Shown here: in pieces, positions 31,620 through 62,800 of the stretch | Numbering within the stretch: position 1 is the first letter of the stretch | Layout: each line of letters begins with the position of its first letter | From: Atrina japonica | Taxonomy: Eukaryota > Mollusca > Bivalvia > Pterioida > Pinnidae | DNA: 64,000 nucleotides | Direction of reading: 5' to 3' | Assembly (NCBI GenBank): GCA_030159075.1 | Contig: BROG01000029.1 | Coordinates: 310,001-374,000, forward strand | Translations under genes and position numbers: made by a program | The notes under the pieces: generated by a model | The model's database searches: none | The model's input: only the letters and a program-made list of their open reading frames with translations | Told to the model about the DNA's origin: nothing

Positions 31620-32190
31620 AGCATCATCGCAGATCAGGATAACCCAAGTTTCACAGGCAAAGTTTATCAGGTGATAATTTCTACAGCATCATCCTAAATT
31701 AGGATGACCAAGTTTCACAGGCGATAATTTCTACAGCATCATCCTAGATTAGGATAACCCAAGTTTCACAGGCGATAATTTCTACAGCATCATCCTAGAT
31801 TAGGATAACCCAAGTTTCACAGGCGATAATTTCTACAGCATCATCCTAGATTAGGATAACCAAGTTTCACAGGCGATAATTTCAACAGCATCATCCTAGA
31901 TTAGGATAACCAAGTTTCACAGGCGATAATTTCTACAGCATCACCCTAGATTAGGATAACCAAGTTTCACAGGCGATAATTTCAACAGCATCATCCTAGA
32001 TTAGGATAACCAAGTTTCACAGGCGATAATTTCAACAGCATCATCCTAGATTAGGATAACCAAGTTTCACAGGCGATAATTTCTACAGCATCATCCTAGA
32101 TTAGGATAACCCAAGTTTCACAGGCGATAATTTCTACAGCATCATCCTAGATCTGGATGACCAAGTTTATTAGGCAATAATTTCATCAGT
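31620..32190. repeat. ~50-bp minisatellite downstream of DDX23 (likely 3' UTR)
   Basis: Eleven copies of 'gcatcatcctagattaggat', 'aaccaagtttcacaggcgat', 'aatttctaca'. Copies are very similar, so expansion is recent. It starts about 150 bp past the DDX23 stop codon. Confidence 0.93.
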
Positions 32191-32338
32191 CTTTCTTATT
32201 GAAGATGATTTCTTGTTTTTACAAATGTTTTGTATTATTTTAGAAAAAATGTCACACTTTCATGTTCATTACAAATTCACACTCACACTGATGCAACAAT
32301 GATGGTGAAGTTATGCTACATAAACAATGCTGATTTTA

Positions 32339-48845
<16,507 letters not shown>

Positions 48846-48851
48846 TTATTA

Positions 48852-50020
48852 TCTAAAAAAGTAAAAAAAGAAAAACCTATAAACAGTGAAATGAAAAATT
48901 GTAATTATCATTATGAAAACTTGTATTTATATCTATTTGAGTTTCAGTGGTTTTTCTGCCATATACATGCACATGTATTAAACATGGTTTCAATACCTCA
49001 GACCCAAGAAGTTTAAACAGGAAGTATCGTTCTTTTGTCAAATGCTGGGCATTTGAAATGAATGTCAAGATTCCTTCTGAGAATTATAGTTACTCTTTTA
49101 CAAGTTTTCATACAGTTATATCTTAGGCTCAACAGGTTTTGTCAATTACATGTCTCTGCATTGTGTTACACATTGTCGGGGGTCTTCAGTAAGGAGTTTT
49201 GGGGAAAGTATAATAACATGAAGTGTGATCATACAGATCCAAATCGACATAAGGATGAATTTCTCTCTAAATTCTCTAATCAGTTTCACTGATGACTACT
49301 TGCCATTTGTATATATATAGTCGAAGAAATATTCTGACTTGCTTTGACTTAAATAAAAATGACAAAAAACACCCTTAATCTGAGCTCGAAATCAAAATAA
49401 CCTGAATATATGGAAGGGGGTATTGAGGTAGAAATATGCAATATGCAAAAGAGCTGTACATGTGTACCTACGATAAAAAATCTTACGTAAAACAGGAAGC
49501 GGAAATAGCATACTCCATTTTTTCTTTCCATATTTTACATAAAGAATACATAATTACTTTAAAATGTGATGTAGTTTTCGTACCCCAATGTATTTTATTT
49601 TAAGCTACAATGCAACAATGACCGAGTTGTGCTCGCTTCAAGACAATGACATTCGTCTCACAAAAACATGTTTAAATAAAACATTTTGGAGACTTTTAAC
49701 TAGTATTTTGATTTTCCTAAAATGCTTTCTTCATTGCCACTGTTACTATGGGAAGAAAGTGCCCACTCTCGTTGAAAGCAATCAGGTTTTTTTTACCTCT
49801 TGAAAACGGGGGTCTGGACCTTTCCCATTGGGAAAAATTATCGAAAATTGGTTGAAATTGGGAAATTTTACAGTTTACACTGCTCAGCTTTGACAGTACT
49901 TTCTCCTTCAATAGACTTTCTCTCAAAGACTCATTCTTAATATTTAAAAAAAGTACGAGATTAAGATTCAGAAGATTTATTTACATGTTATCTGTTGTCA
50001 TCAACCTTAAATTTGAACTA
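48852..50020. other. Region 5' of the DDX23 coding start
   Basis: The minus strand reads 'cttttttag' directly upstream of the ATG, so this is probably a 5' UTR intron. No ORF resembles a known protein. 'gagttgtgctcgcttcaaga' at about 49624 is an inverted relative of 'cttgaagcgagcgcagctt' at about 53035. Confidence 0.45.
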
Positions 50021-50199
50021 CAGTGAAACTTGTATATAACAACCTCCTTAGGGACACAAGAAAACCAGTCTTTATAGGGAAGTGGTCTTTATCTATAGGT
50101 TGATTTGTACACAAATGGTACTTTTGGGGACAGCAAAAAAACAGTCTTTACGACCAGGTGGTCTTCATACACAGGTGGTCACTAAAGCAGGTTTTACTT
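50021..50199. mobile_element. MITE, same family as 33029-33205
   Basis: CAGTGAAACTTGTATATAAC at the left and 'gcaggttttactt' at the right, with TA flanks. The interior matches the other copy in reverse ('gtggtctttatctataggtt', 'gacaggtggtc'-like). The family is therefore mobile in both orientations. Confidence 0.78.
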
Positions 50200-50429
50200 T
50201 ATACAACAAGGTGTCAGGTAACTTTGGCACTTGTAAGCAAGAATTCCAAAAACATGCACTAAAACTTGATTTTCAGAAATTAAAAAATTTATCATGATAA
50301 TATATATTATTTGAGTAATCTTAATCAATATTAGCTGGTGGTATTACTTGTTTATATACCAAAACTACCTTATCTGGCTGATGCCGAAAAGTTACTAACT
50401 CATACAAGTGCTGAAATTATTTGGTGTCA

Positions 50430-51730
50430 ATATTAGAGGATGAAGCCCTCATATATGTAGAGAAGCTCACATTTTTATTCCTACTACATCCGCGGACCTG
50501 TACTACTAATTGTAAAAATTCTGCTCACATCGGGAAATTGCGCGAGGCATAAACAAAATGTCGGAATTGCAAAGTCATTCCTTCAAAGCAGATTGCAAAC
50601 AATTTAATAAAGTACTGTACTAGCAAACGTTTTGCAGACTGAGACTAGGCCATAACAACTTGGGGTGTACATTGAACCCGATCACGAAGCGCATCCATTA
50701 TTTGGGTAATGTGAACTGCACGAAGTGATAGATACTCTGGGATAGAGTAAAATATATAGCGTAAAAACATAATGTTGCTTTTTATTCATGACTAATAAAT
50801 TATACATAAATTCTATTTAAGTTTTAACACCTAGGAAACAGACAGCCACTCAATATTTTGTTTAAAACAATTAGTGAATGACCGGGACATTTAGGCCTAC
50901 GTGATAAAAACACCGAACATTAATCCCTTTGGTGATTTTGTCGTGTTGCCCCCGATAGGGGGCAACACAACAAAATCCCCAAAGGGATTAACTGAATATG
51001 TAAAACTGTTGATGAATGCTTTCGCCTTCTCCATAGGTTTACCTATGTATTATTATTTATAACCAAAAGTAACTTGTAACATCAGTATCCCAACTCCACT
51101 TGTCCTTAATTTACAAAAAAAAAATTAATAGAGGGTGAAGCCCTCATATATGTAAAGAAGCTCACATTTTTTAATCCTACTACATCCGGGGACCCGTACT
51201 ACTAATGGTAAAAATTTTACTCACATCGGGAATTTGCGCGTGACATAAACAAAATGTCGGAAATGCAAAGTCATTACTTAAAAGCGCATTGCAAACTAAG
51301 AAATAAACTACCACACTAAGAAACATTTTGTAGACCGAGACTAGGCCATAATGACTAGGGTTGTACATCGAACCCGATCATGAAGCGCCTCCATTATTCT
51401 GGTAATGTGAACTGCACGAAATGATGGATATGCTGGGATAGAGAAAAATATATAGCATAAAACATGACTAGTAAATACCACATAGATTCTATTTAAGTTT
51501 TAGCACCAAGGAAACAGTCAGCCACTCAAAATTTTATTTAAAACAATGAGTGAATGACCAGGACATTTACGTGATAAAAACACTGAATATTAATCCCTTT
51601 GGTGATTCTGTTGTGTTGCCCCGGCAGGGGGCAACACGACGGAATCCCCAAAGGGATCAACTGAACATGTAAAACTGTTGATGAATGCCTTCGCCCTCTC
51701 CATAGGTTTACCTATGTATTATTTATAGAC
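50430..51730. repeat. Direct duplication of a ~0.6-kb unit containing a long hairpin
   Basis: Copy 1 is about 50435-51062, copy 2 about 51127-51728. Each starts 'gaagccctcatatatgta', passes 'ctactacatccg', 'aacaaaatgtcgga', 'gaacccgatca', then the hairpin (50920-50991 and 51590-51660), and ends 'cataggtttacctatg'. About 85-90% identical by eye. No ORF of note. Probably a tandemly inserted non-autonomous element of unknown class. Confidence 0.85.
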
Positions 51731-52046
51731 ATCATATAGGATTAAAAATATATCAACAACAACAAAAATCGGGCCTACAAAATAAGAGAATATTCATCAG
51801 ACAACAAAAATAAAAGCAACAACAACGAAAGAGATGTTACCAAAAACTAAACAAGACACAAAAAATATATGAACTATTATTTAACAATTGCATGGTAAAT
51901 TAAAATCTAAATTCCCTATCTAATGAGACTTATACTAGCCTATATGCCTTGTCTAACACACCGGTCACACTCGGCGACTCGCAGAATAGAAACACAAATG
52001 AAAAAAGATCTGGCCCATTCAAATCAAAAACTAAAAATAAACATAC

Positions 52047-52498
52047 TTTCCAAAACCTGCAGAAACAGCGTGCTTTGTCAATGAAATTAGGTTCATGAAC
52101 TAATGTTCTGTAGTTGTGTTATTCTTCACAATCGGGTGAAACTGATGAACACACGGATGGCCTACGTTTTCATGGAGGCTGCCATATTTGTTCACAGATC
52201 TCTCGAGATTAAGCGTTTACATGACTTGACTCGGACAAAATAAAAGAAAAAATTGAATAAAGAAAAATTTGTCGGTATGGAATTCCGATTTTCTCTTCCT
52301 TTTCTCATATATATATTATTCAATGGATCCCTAGTTGATTAACCAGCGGGTTTTGATGGGGGAAAGAAAGAAAATAATTAATGTAAAGGCGAGTTTGTTT
52401 TTCTTCCTCTAGTTTTTATTTCATTTTTTTTCCGGAACGCAATGATTGAAATTCAAACGTCTAACTGACAATGACCTAGGAGATATTTTAGCATCAAA
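52047..52498. promoter_or_regulatory. Possible shared promoter of DDX23 (-) and BBS5 (+)
   Basis: On the minus strand 'ggttttggaaa|gtatgtttat' at 52047 is a plausible donor for a non-coding first exon of DDX23 ending there. On the plus strand BBS5 starts at 52499 in the strong context 'catcaaaATGGCG'. That leaves about 250-350 bp of unique sequence as a head-to-head promoter. No clear RFX X-box is visible, although BBS genes often have one. Confidence 0.4.
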
Positions 52499-55400
52499 AT
52501 GGCGTCCGACGGTTTATGGGAAGACAGAGATGTGAGATTCGACGTGAATCCTTCGTAGGTTTTTCAACTTTGTATCTTATTTATGCAATGTCTTGCTATC
52601 ATAACATATTAAGCTTCTTTTTTGGACAATGTTGTATTTATGTATTGTCATGTTACTTAATTTCCCATGAAGAAATTCTTGGACGAGTTCAAACGTAAAT
52701 ATTTTTGTTTGAAGTAGCCTAGTGAAGACCTGGCTGGCTAAGAGTAGAAATTATTGGAATCTTTTTCACATGAAAGTCATGCACAAATTCTGGAAATCTT
52801 TCCATGGCCATCCTGAAATAATTCTGGAAATCATAATGCAATCACATTTACCTCTTTTGTTTAATAGAGTGTAGGGGTTACATCACAGGCACTTGTTTCG
52901 GTATCAGGTAATTTCGGCACCGAGTAACTTTGGCACCTGTAAGTAAGTATTTTTGAAACTTCCAAAAACATGCATTAAACTTTATTTTTAGGAGTTCAAA
53001 TTCACTAAGAGATAATATGAACTAAGGCATTGCCTTGAAGCGAGCGCAGCTTTGTCATTGTAACATTGTAATGTAGCATTAAATGCATCGGGGTAGGAAA
53101 ACCACGTGGTATATATTGATGCAGACAGTGTTTTACATCCAATGTATGTACGGCTCATTTTCTACCCTTTACCATTAAGTGCTTGCTTTGCTCGCTTAAA
53201 ATCATGCTGAAATTGTTGTCCAAATTATAGGTAAGGCATATTTGGCGTTGTTTTATTGGAACAATAAGATGTTGGTAAGCTGTCAAAATATATCTAGGCT
53301 GCTACTAACCTGGCTATAACGGGATTGGGCTGTCATATCTAGGCTGTTACAAATCTGGCTATTACGGGATTGGGCTATCCAAAGCCCATTGTACTCAACC
53401 ATGTGTATGTAGTTCAACCAATCAGAATAGACATTTACGGCAGCCATGTTTCTAGGAACCCTTATGCGGAGCCTCGTTTGTGATGTACCGGTTGAAACTT
53501 TTTGAAGCCCATAGTACACACTGGAGGACTCTGACTGTAAGAGGGCACTGTATTTATTGGACTTGACTCAAGATGCAACGTTTCTATAATAAAGAGCTCG
53601 CTGCACTCCCATATTAATTCATTTATTTCAATCAATATTAGCTGCTGATATTACTTGTTCATGTGCAGAAAATACCTGATGCTGAAAAGTTAAGTGCCGG
53701 TGCCAAAAATACTTGATGCCAAAATTACTAGAATTCCTTGTTTATATCAAAGGGGGGGGGGGGGGACTTGTATATCGAAACTTGACACAGTTGTGCAAAT
53801 AAGGATATAATTTATGTGTTAGAGGTCACCAAAGGATATATACTACATGTATAATCTGAGAGATGAAAGTATAATGAAGAGAACGATGTAATGTACAAGT
53901 GTTTTGGTGAGAAACATCGACGAAGGTAATATGAGTAGGCATTGCCTATAGGAGAGCGCAGTTCAAAATGAATGTTTCATATATTTTAGTTTTAGGTCGT
54001 AGTATACACAGAATAGTAGGTAGATATGAAATGAAACAGCAAAATTGTTGAGCTTCATGATTGGTCTCAACATACAACATTGGCAATTACCCATGATTCA
54101 TGAAAAACATGGTGGCGACCATTGTAGTCAGTAATGGCTTTTCCACACAGAATTTGACTTAACAGTACATCTAACCTGATACACATTAAATTGTTTGATA
54201 GTACTTTCTATGGGTTTTTAGTTCATTTTCACACTCTGTACCACTAAGTTTGCTTCGCTTCGACCCATTCGAGCTGCGCTCTCTAATATTTTTTTCTTAG
54301 AGAGGGGTTAACGACAGACATTTTTAGTTGACTACCTTTTTTTAAACAGTACGTAATCCTCAAACCCCAGTTGATAGAAACAAGTGCCTGTGGGTTAAAG
54401 TCTACTCGTACCCATCGCAACTCCTACCCATTGCAACTCGTACCCATCTATTGGTTGACTGTACTCATCGTATCATTGATAGTAACATTACTCTCACATT
54501 TATTAATTGTATATATAATAGATATAGGCCGAAACTGTAAAAAAATAACTTAAACTTGGACAGAATTTTGGCCTTATCAAGATACATGTATAACTTGGTA
54601 GTTGTCATGATACCGTTTAGTTTTTGAAATGACACAAGATTTGATGGGCGAAAATATTATTATTTATATAAAAAAAAGAACTCATCGATCAAAGGAACTT
54701 TAAAGAACTCTGTGAAGAATTCTAGATTTTGCCGGGGGAGTCTAAGCGGGTGCTATTAAGTTGTATTTACTTAGAATCAATGAATTAAATACCAACAAGC
54801 TACATATATGCACTATTATATACAAAAAAACCTGAATTTTATAAATTTATGATAGAAATAAAACAAGTTACTCTAGTTCTTGGCAACACTTTCCCTTTTC
54901 TTTGCTCTGATCAAACTCTTGTTCCGAATTATTCTTAAACTATTTATCAGTTTATTCATTTCGATGAATTAATTATTTTTTTTATAAAATTCATTTATCA
55001 TTTTATACCAACTGAACAGTTTTATACCTGTCACTGAGTTGTCATTTCAGCATTTTAACAAGAACTTTGATTTCTGTAGGCCTGTCATTGCAATAAGTTA
55101 TCAGAATTATCACATGTAGTATGATATACATAGTCATACTTTAAAAAGTGTTATCAATATGTATAAACTTTAAGGGTAATTTTACAATCAAATATTCGAT
55201 GAGTACGAGTGAGCCAATTGATGGGTACAAGTGAGCCAAGTCATTTGGGTACAAGTCAGCAAAAATGGGTATGACTCAGCCAAAATGGGTATGAACTGAG
55301 ATGGGTACAAGTTGCAATGGGTACTAGTTGACTAGCTCCCAAGTGTAGTGTACTCATAGATAACATTATTGATTACATCAACAACAAAGAAGGTATTAAC

Positions 55401-58400
55401 TCTTTTTGATTTTTCTTTCCCATTCTTCGTTGTAGTCCATCCCTTCATACAAGATGTCTGAAATGGCGTTTTTGGGCAGATTTGACAGGTCTCATCTTGG
55501 AGCTATATTATTTTTTTTCAATTCACCCCATGCAACAATAAAAATTAAACATGTTATTAAAATGCGTATTTACATTGTATCATTATGTGCATTTACATTG
55601 TAATATTATGTATATATTATATATTATATGGAGATATTTTATTAATCCATTGAAATATAATATGAAGTAAGGCAATGCCTTGAAAGTGAGTGTAGCTTCT
55701 TGTTTTACAACTGCCAGAAATAGCATTCATTGGGATTCACCAGGCATGATACAATCCGTGTGACCAACTATCAGCACTGAACAGGACTGAAGTTTATCAT
55801 GTGACCAGATACTGGAGAAAGAAAATGTCAATCTTAGTAAACAGAGAAAATGGTGATGTCCATTACAGTTTTCAAACAGGCAATCACATAATTTTTTTGC
55901 AAATGTAGTAAATAATCTACTTGCTTAAGTCTGTGGGATCACTATTGTTTATTTCTACAAAAGTTGATTGTGAAAAGTGCATACATTATGTGTATAATAT
56001 GTAGGAAACTATAAAAACATTGTATCACATTGATTGAGTATGGTTGCATCATGTTTGTTATGATTTGATGGTAATCCACAATTCAGTGTGGCAGAAAAGG
56101 TAATCTTGTCTAATCAGATAATCAGAGTAATGGTATTCCACCTCCCTATACTGACAGTGTTAGCATCAGTGAGCCAGGACCCCCAGGCTAATGTTTGATT
56201 TGAATGTGTTTTAGTAAAGAGAGACTTTAATGAAGCATCAGGTTGATGATTTAAAAATTGACGTTTAAACTAGTATAAAGTCTCTTGCTTCTAGTCAACA
56301 CAGGTTTGAATCCCACTGGAGATTAAGCTGATTTTGTGAGAAAGTTTGTCAGTTTACCTACATAAGGTGATGGTCTGTTTAACCGGTTCTCTTGTCCACC
56401 ACTAAAAACTGGACATCACCATGTGACTGAAAAACTGTCGAGTGTGGTGTAAAACAACATTAAAAATTGAAAAAAAAAATAATGAAAAATAATTAATATT
56501 CATAAAGGTATCAGAAATTAATGGCAGGCGATCAGACGTATGTCATTGTTGAGCTCTGAGTATCACACTGTATTCAGTATGAATATTTTTATTATTATAT
56601 ATACATGTATAAGTAAACATTCATATCATAATTCATGACTCATGAAATGATATATTCTTCATACATGTATTGATACAGGCAAATGAAGATGCGTCCTGGA
56701 GAGAAGATGATAGATTCACTTAATGCAGTGGAAGACACAAAAGGAAACAATGGAGATCGAGGTACATTGTACATTATTTTGAAATCGTTTTTCTTATGAT
56801 ACTGGTAGATCATTTTGTCACTCAAGTGAACTTTATTGTTAATGGTGATCTGTTGCTGTCATCATGTGTGTGTGTGTGCCATTGTGTGTGACTGTGTGTA
56901 CATTGTGAACTACATGTATGGTGATCTATATTCTATATTGCTGTCATCATGTGTGTTTAATTGTGAACTACATGTATGGTGATCTATTGCTGTCATTATA
57001 TGTGTGTGTGCCATTGTGTGACAGTGTGTGTACATTGAAAACTACATGTATGGTGATCTATTGCTATCATCATGTGTATGTGCCATTGTTTGTGACTGTG
57101 TGTGTACATTGTGAACTATGTGTATGGTGATCTATTGCTATCATCATGTGTATGTGCCATTGTTTGTGACTGTGTGTACATTGTGAACTACATGTATGGT
57201 GATCTATATTCTATATTGCTGTCATGTGTGTGTGTAATTAGGGCCAGTGATTTTCCGTTTCAGATTTGCTTCAATTCTGTTTTCAGTTTTGGTGAATTCC
57301 GTTTTTTTCTGTTTTCATAAGAAAAGGAACTAAAAACATACTTCAGATGAAAAATATTTAACAATACAGACTCATATTCATACTTTTGATATTCTGCCAC
57401 ACCAATTTAATGATAGATTTAAATAGGGAATTAAATAAAACATATACATGTATATGCAACACTGTATGTTTTTATGATTTTAAAATATTTGTTAAATAAT
57501 TTGTAAGTCTGTAGGCCTATACTCATATACATGTAGGTAACAAGTTTTGTTGGAAATTGTACAGGTAATTTCTAATTACTTATTTTTGCTTGAATTTATC
57601 ACCTAACTCAGAACAAGTCTGTGATGTTTTATTTAGTGTTTTTTCTACTTTAAATAACTTATAAAGTAGATCTACATGTACATGTATTTAATTTTTAGTC
57701 TTTTAATTTATTGTATCAACACTAGCGTAATCTATACTATGCTGACAGACTTTGCAAAATTAAACGTCACCATCCACATAAAGATTCCACGAAAACTATC
57801 AAGCCGTGCTGATGTATTTTTTTCTTAAATGGGAGGAAGCCTTCTCTTTTTACATACATGTGTGTCTTCAGCCATCGTAGCTCGCTGTCAAAAACGTCAA
57901 GGTGTGACCACGTGTTTGTGTTGGTAACAAAAACCGACTGTCAATCGAGCGGTATGTCGTAAAAAGTTAGGATGGATTGTACATTGTGAAATTTTACTAT
58001 AAATTATAAAAGTTGGTATATATATTCAGAAATTGATATAAACATTATGAAAATCTAATTCAAGATATCAAATTAAAGCTATTTTTGTTTTAGAAGACAC
58101 CAGATCGGCAGATGTCAGTCAGTACTGATATTACGACAATGGAAATGATTGCCCTTATCTTTCGATGTGTAAATGTAGGCTAATAGATCTAAGGGATAAA
58201 ATAGTAATTGATGTAAAATTATGTGATGAAATATATTTTAAATAAACAAAGATTTAAAGTTTATAACACACAGAAATAGCACACTAGTTCACAATTAAAT
58301 AAATTCTATCTCATGTTGGAATTTTTAAAGATTTTTCAAAAATGCAAATTCCGTTTCAGATTGTCGATTCCGCGATTCTGTCCGAGATTCCACAATCAAG

Positions 58401-58622
58401 GAAAATCACTGGCCCTAGTAATTGTGAACTACATGTATGGTGATCTGTCACATGTATGGTGATCTGTCATTGTGTGTGTGTGTTAGTGTGTGTGTGTGCC
58501 ACTGTTTGTGACTGTGCATATTGTGAACTACATGTATGGTGATCTATATTCTATATTGCTGTCATCATGTGTGTGTGATTGTGAACTACATGTATGGTGA
58601 TCTATTGCTGTCATCATGTGTG

Positions 58623-58657
<35 letters not shown>

Positions 58658-59739
58658 GCCACTGTATGTGACTGTGTGCATCATGAACTACATGTATGGT
58701 GATCTGTTGCTGTCATCATGTGTGTGTGCCATTGTGTGTGACTGTGTACATTGTGAACTACAGGTATGGTGATCTATTGTTGTCATCATGTGTTCTTGTA
58801 CATTGTGAACTACAGGTATGGTGATCCAGTACTATCACATGTATGTGTGTTGTTTGCATTTTGAACATTTATATGTTTTTGTGCTCTTTCATATTGTGTC
58901 ATAGACAAATACAATTTAAATTATTAAAAATCCTGTAATTCAAAATTTATCTGCATATTTTACATAGTTTACATGTGTACAAGTAATTAAAACTCTAATA
59001 AATCAACTCTAATAAATTTTAATTAAGCATATAGGATCACAATAGATGGTATAGTTTATTTATCTTAGAAATAGTTACAACAAAAGCTTCGAATAAATTA
59101 AACTTCACGTTGAGATTTCACAATCAATATTTTCAAGTCAAATTTCAAAAGCAAAAACACTCATCTAGTCTTTCTTCAGGTACTTCGGTCCACTCCAGAT
59201 ATTACCAATGTGCACTCTCTCTCGCTCTCTGCGCTTCCCGGTTTTTTATAGTCATGATGAAGTTCAAGAATTAGTACAAGATGATTGTATAATTCCGTGG
59301 GTCACTTATTCGAGAACATTCTACATTGTTGTCCACTAATTTTATCAACAAGTGTTTATAGTAACGAACGGTTTCGAAAACAGCAAAAGTCCATTCTGGT
59401 CATTGTTCTAGAACTTTCCACATTGTTAGGACGAGACCCATCTAACCCATTGTCCATCAATCGTATCATCAAGTGTTTATCAGAACAAACGGTTTTGATG
59501 TCCTATGAATAGTGTTTACGTCCTTAGAGTTTAGTTCTATTTAGTAAAAAATTGCATAATGTCCATTTCCAAATCTGCGTCATTGACCTCTTTTGCAACT
59601 TTTTCATCAGAAATTTACCAATAACAATCAATTGGTAACAGTTAATAAACAGTACACAAACCATTGGTAACGGTTAAAATATAGTACACTACTGCTTAAT
59701 AGAAATGACAGAATATAATTAATGAATATGTATTTTTTT

Positions 59740-59814
<75 letters not shown>

Positions 59815-62800
59815 TTTTTTTTGTTTTAATATTGTTAAAATTCAAATATTTCACAGGCAATATGCACTATCCACTATATCAATTTTGTTACATATATAAG
59901 CAGTTCTCCAAAGGCCTTTGATGCTATACTTATAGCTCTTTTTCACACCTGCACTTCGTAATTGCAAGATGTAAATTTTTTAACAATGCAATGATTGATA
60001 TTGTGATTAATTCATAAAAAACATTTTTTGATAGAAAACGGAATTAGTAAAAATTAGTGAAAGAGCAGCAGACTGAATGATTAATCTTGTGAGCCCTGGT
60101 TCAGGTTCTGTAGACAGGACTCATTCTTAGATAACTCATAAGACTTCTTGTTATATGACAAGGATCACATTCTTTTCCATATGTTTTGTATATCTACATT
60201 CTTACTGTGCCATTAGATAAAACATATATGTTGATAATTACAAAAAAAAATGTTCATTATTTTCTTTTTGTTTTTAGGTCGCCTGATAGTGACAAATCTC
60301 AGAATTCTTTGGCATTCTTTAGCAATGCCTAGAGTTAATCTCTGTAAGTATTGACTATAAGATACTCACATGTATATTAGGTACATTTGAGGTAAATTTA
60401 TGATGTCATGTTTGTGTAGTTTTGTTATCTTTGATAATGCAGAATTTTCTCAGGAGATATAAGAAATAGATCAGTTTAATTGTTGCTTCAGGAGTGAATG
60501 TGTTTAGTATTTGTACTTCACTTGTGTTTCATTTATGGAAAATAGGATGTTTGAATTTTCTAAATAATAATGTGATCTACTTTCACTCACAACAAAGATT
60601 AACATTAACATTACTTCATCAATCACCTATCATTTGGTAGAGTTTTTGCCTCATGAGTAGTAGGTCTGATTCAGAGTTCTAGTTTGGTTCAAATGTGTGT
60701 AAACAATAATGAAAATTTCCACTTGTCCTGCAGGACAAGGTGTATTTAAACCTACTTGTCTTAATGAAAAAATGACTTGTCTGGAAAATCAAGTGTGACA
60801 TTTAAAGATATTATTTTGTGTTCAATCAAGAATAATTTTTATTGAATTAATTTCTGTCTTCAACAATTTCTACAAGTATCTACTTGTCTGAACGCAAAAT
60901 AGACATGTCCCGAACAACCTGACAAACCTTAATGGTGAACCCTGGTGTATGTATGAATTGTATTATTGTACATTTTTCAAAGATGATATTTAATATCCAT
61001 ATATCATAGATGTCAGCCATTACAGATTTAGTATAATCCTAACAAATTTAGTCCTGGTTTTCAATTTATCTAAAAAGAATACAGGAAAATTCTGTTTCTT
61101 TGTTCTAATTACTATCTGGTCTGTTTTTGGTCTTGTATTTTTTATATTATTCTCAGTCAGGAAAATGCTTATCAGTAACAATATATTGTATGGTTATTTA
61201 GCAAGCATTTTCTCAAACATATATTGAAACTGTTTTGGTAGGCACCTGTAGACTGTACAATAGAAGGATATAAAAATGGCATCAATGTAAAAAAAAAATG
61301 AAGAGTAGGCAAAAATATTGAATGGTGAATACACAAATTTGGCTTATACTTTAACTCAGAGAATTGTGGATGTTGATTTTTCTAATGCACTAGATGGTTA
61401 CCATTAGAGGGAGGATCATTTTCTTAAGTGATTTTGGATTCATGAAAATAGTATCACACAATGGAAAAAATGCACTCATATTACTGATGGATACATCTTA
61501 GGGTTGACATCTATTATATATGAATCAATCATGTCTGACATGTCACATGGGCATGATAGATCATATGATAGGAGAAAAAAGTCAGTGGTACGTCATGTAA
61601 ATCATTCAAGTGATAATTGTAAAAAAAAAAATTATTTGAGGTTGACAATGCTTCCTTAAATATGCTTGTTAAAAGTTTTGAAATGTTTATAGGATATACT
61701 TATGTTCTTGCAGCTATTGGTTTCAACTGTGTAATCAACATATCAACTAAGACTGCTCAGTCGGTAAGTATTTTAGTACCACACTGTAGAAATTGAAAAT
61801 TGTTTTTACAGTAATGTATTGCAATGTTCTGTATTTAAAATATATAGATACAACTGATAGTTAATTGATAAATCATATACAAGTACAGTACACTCGGATA
61901 GTATTTCTTCCAGCTCTTCACTTCCTGATTCTGTGTCAGTTATAATTTACAAATGTATTTATAACATGTATTAACTGAGATAAGACTTTACCTTTTTCGT
62001 TGAGGGCTATGTACATGTATTAACAACACAGTCAGTGAAACCTAAAACTGTGGGGGAATATCATCACTGCTATGATCTGTTGTGATTTTTTGTCTATATA
62101 GATGTGTTGTACACTGTGTGCTACAAAAAGGATGTATTGTAAAATTAGCCTCAAACAACTAATTAATTAATCTATGTTTATGTGTGGAATAAGTATGGTG
62201 CCTTTAGCCAATCAATGCAGACTTTTTGACAAGAACTTATCTGAATAAGTATAAAAACTACAATTACCACTTTGGTGTATGTTTAACAGCATATACATGT
62301 ACATGTACATTTTTGTATCATCATGGTAAAATCCTGTTTGGGCAAACACTTTGTAGGTTTTAGAGAAATCTCACTTTGCATGCTGTGGTAAAAAGCTAAC
62401 ATTATAGCTCGAATCCCATTATTAGTTCCCTTCAAGCAAAAACTGCACTTCTACCACCTCTATTTTTAGAGTTATTCCCCTATGTTGGTTTTATTTGTCT
62501 GGGCCATATCTATTTCCATCCTTCACCCAGGATCATATTATTTGGTTCAGACATACATCTAAACGTTATTCATATATAAAATCTTCTCTTGTATAATGTG
62601 CCTAAATTCATATGTTGTTGAACTGAGGATCTGAACTTTATTAACTCACGTTATTTTCATTTCACTAGAAACTACGCGGAACTACAGAGGCATTGTATGT
62701 ACTGACAAAGTGTAACAATACCAGATTTGAATTCATTTTCACAAATCTTGTAAGTATAAAAGCATGTGTTATAATTCCAAAACTGTCAAACTGCTAGTAT

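Noticed and set aside
52130..52498. RFX X-box upstream of BBS5
   Set aside because: No GTNRCC-N-RGYAAC-like pair was found on either strand.
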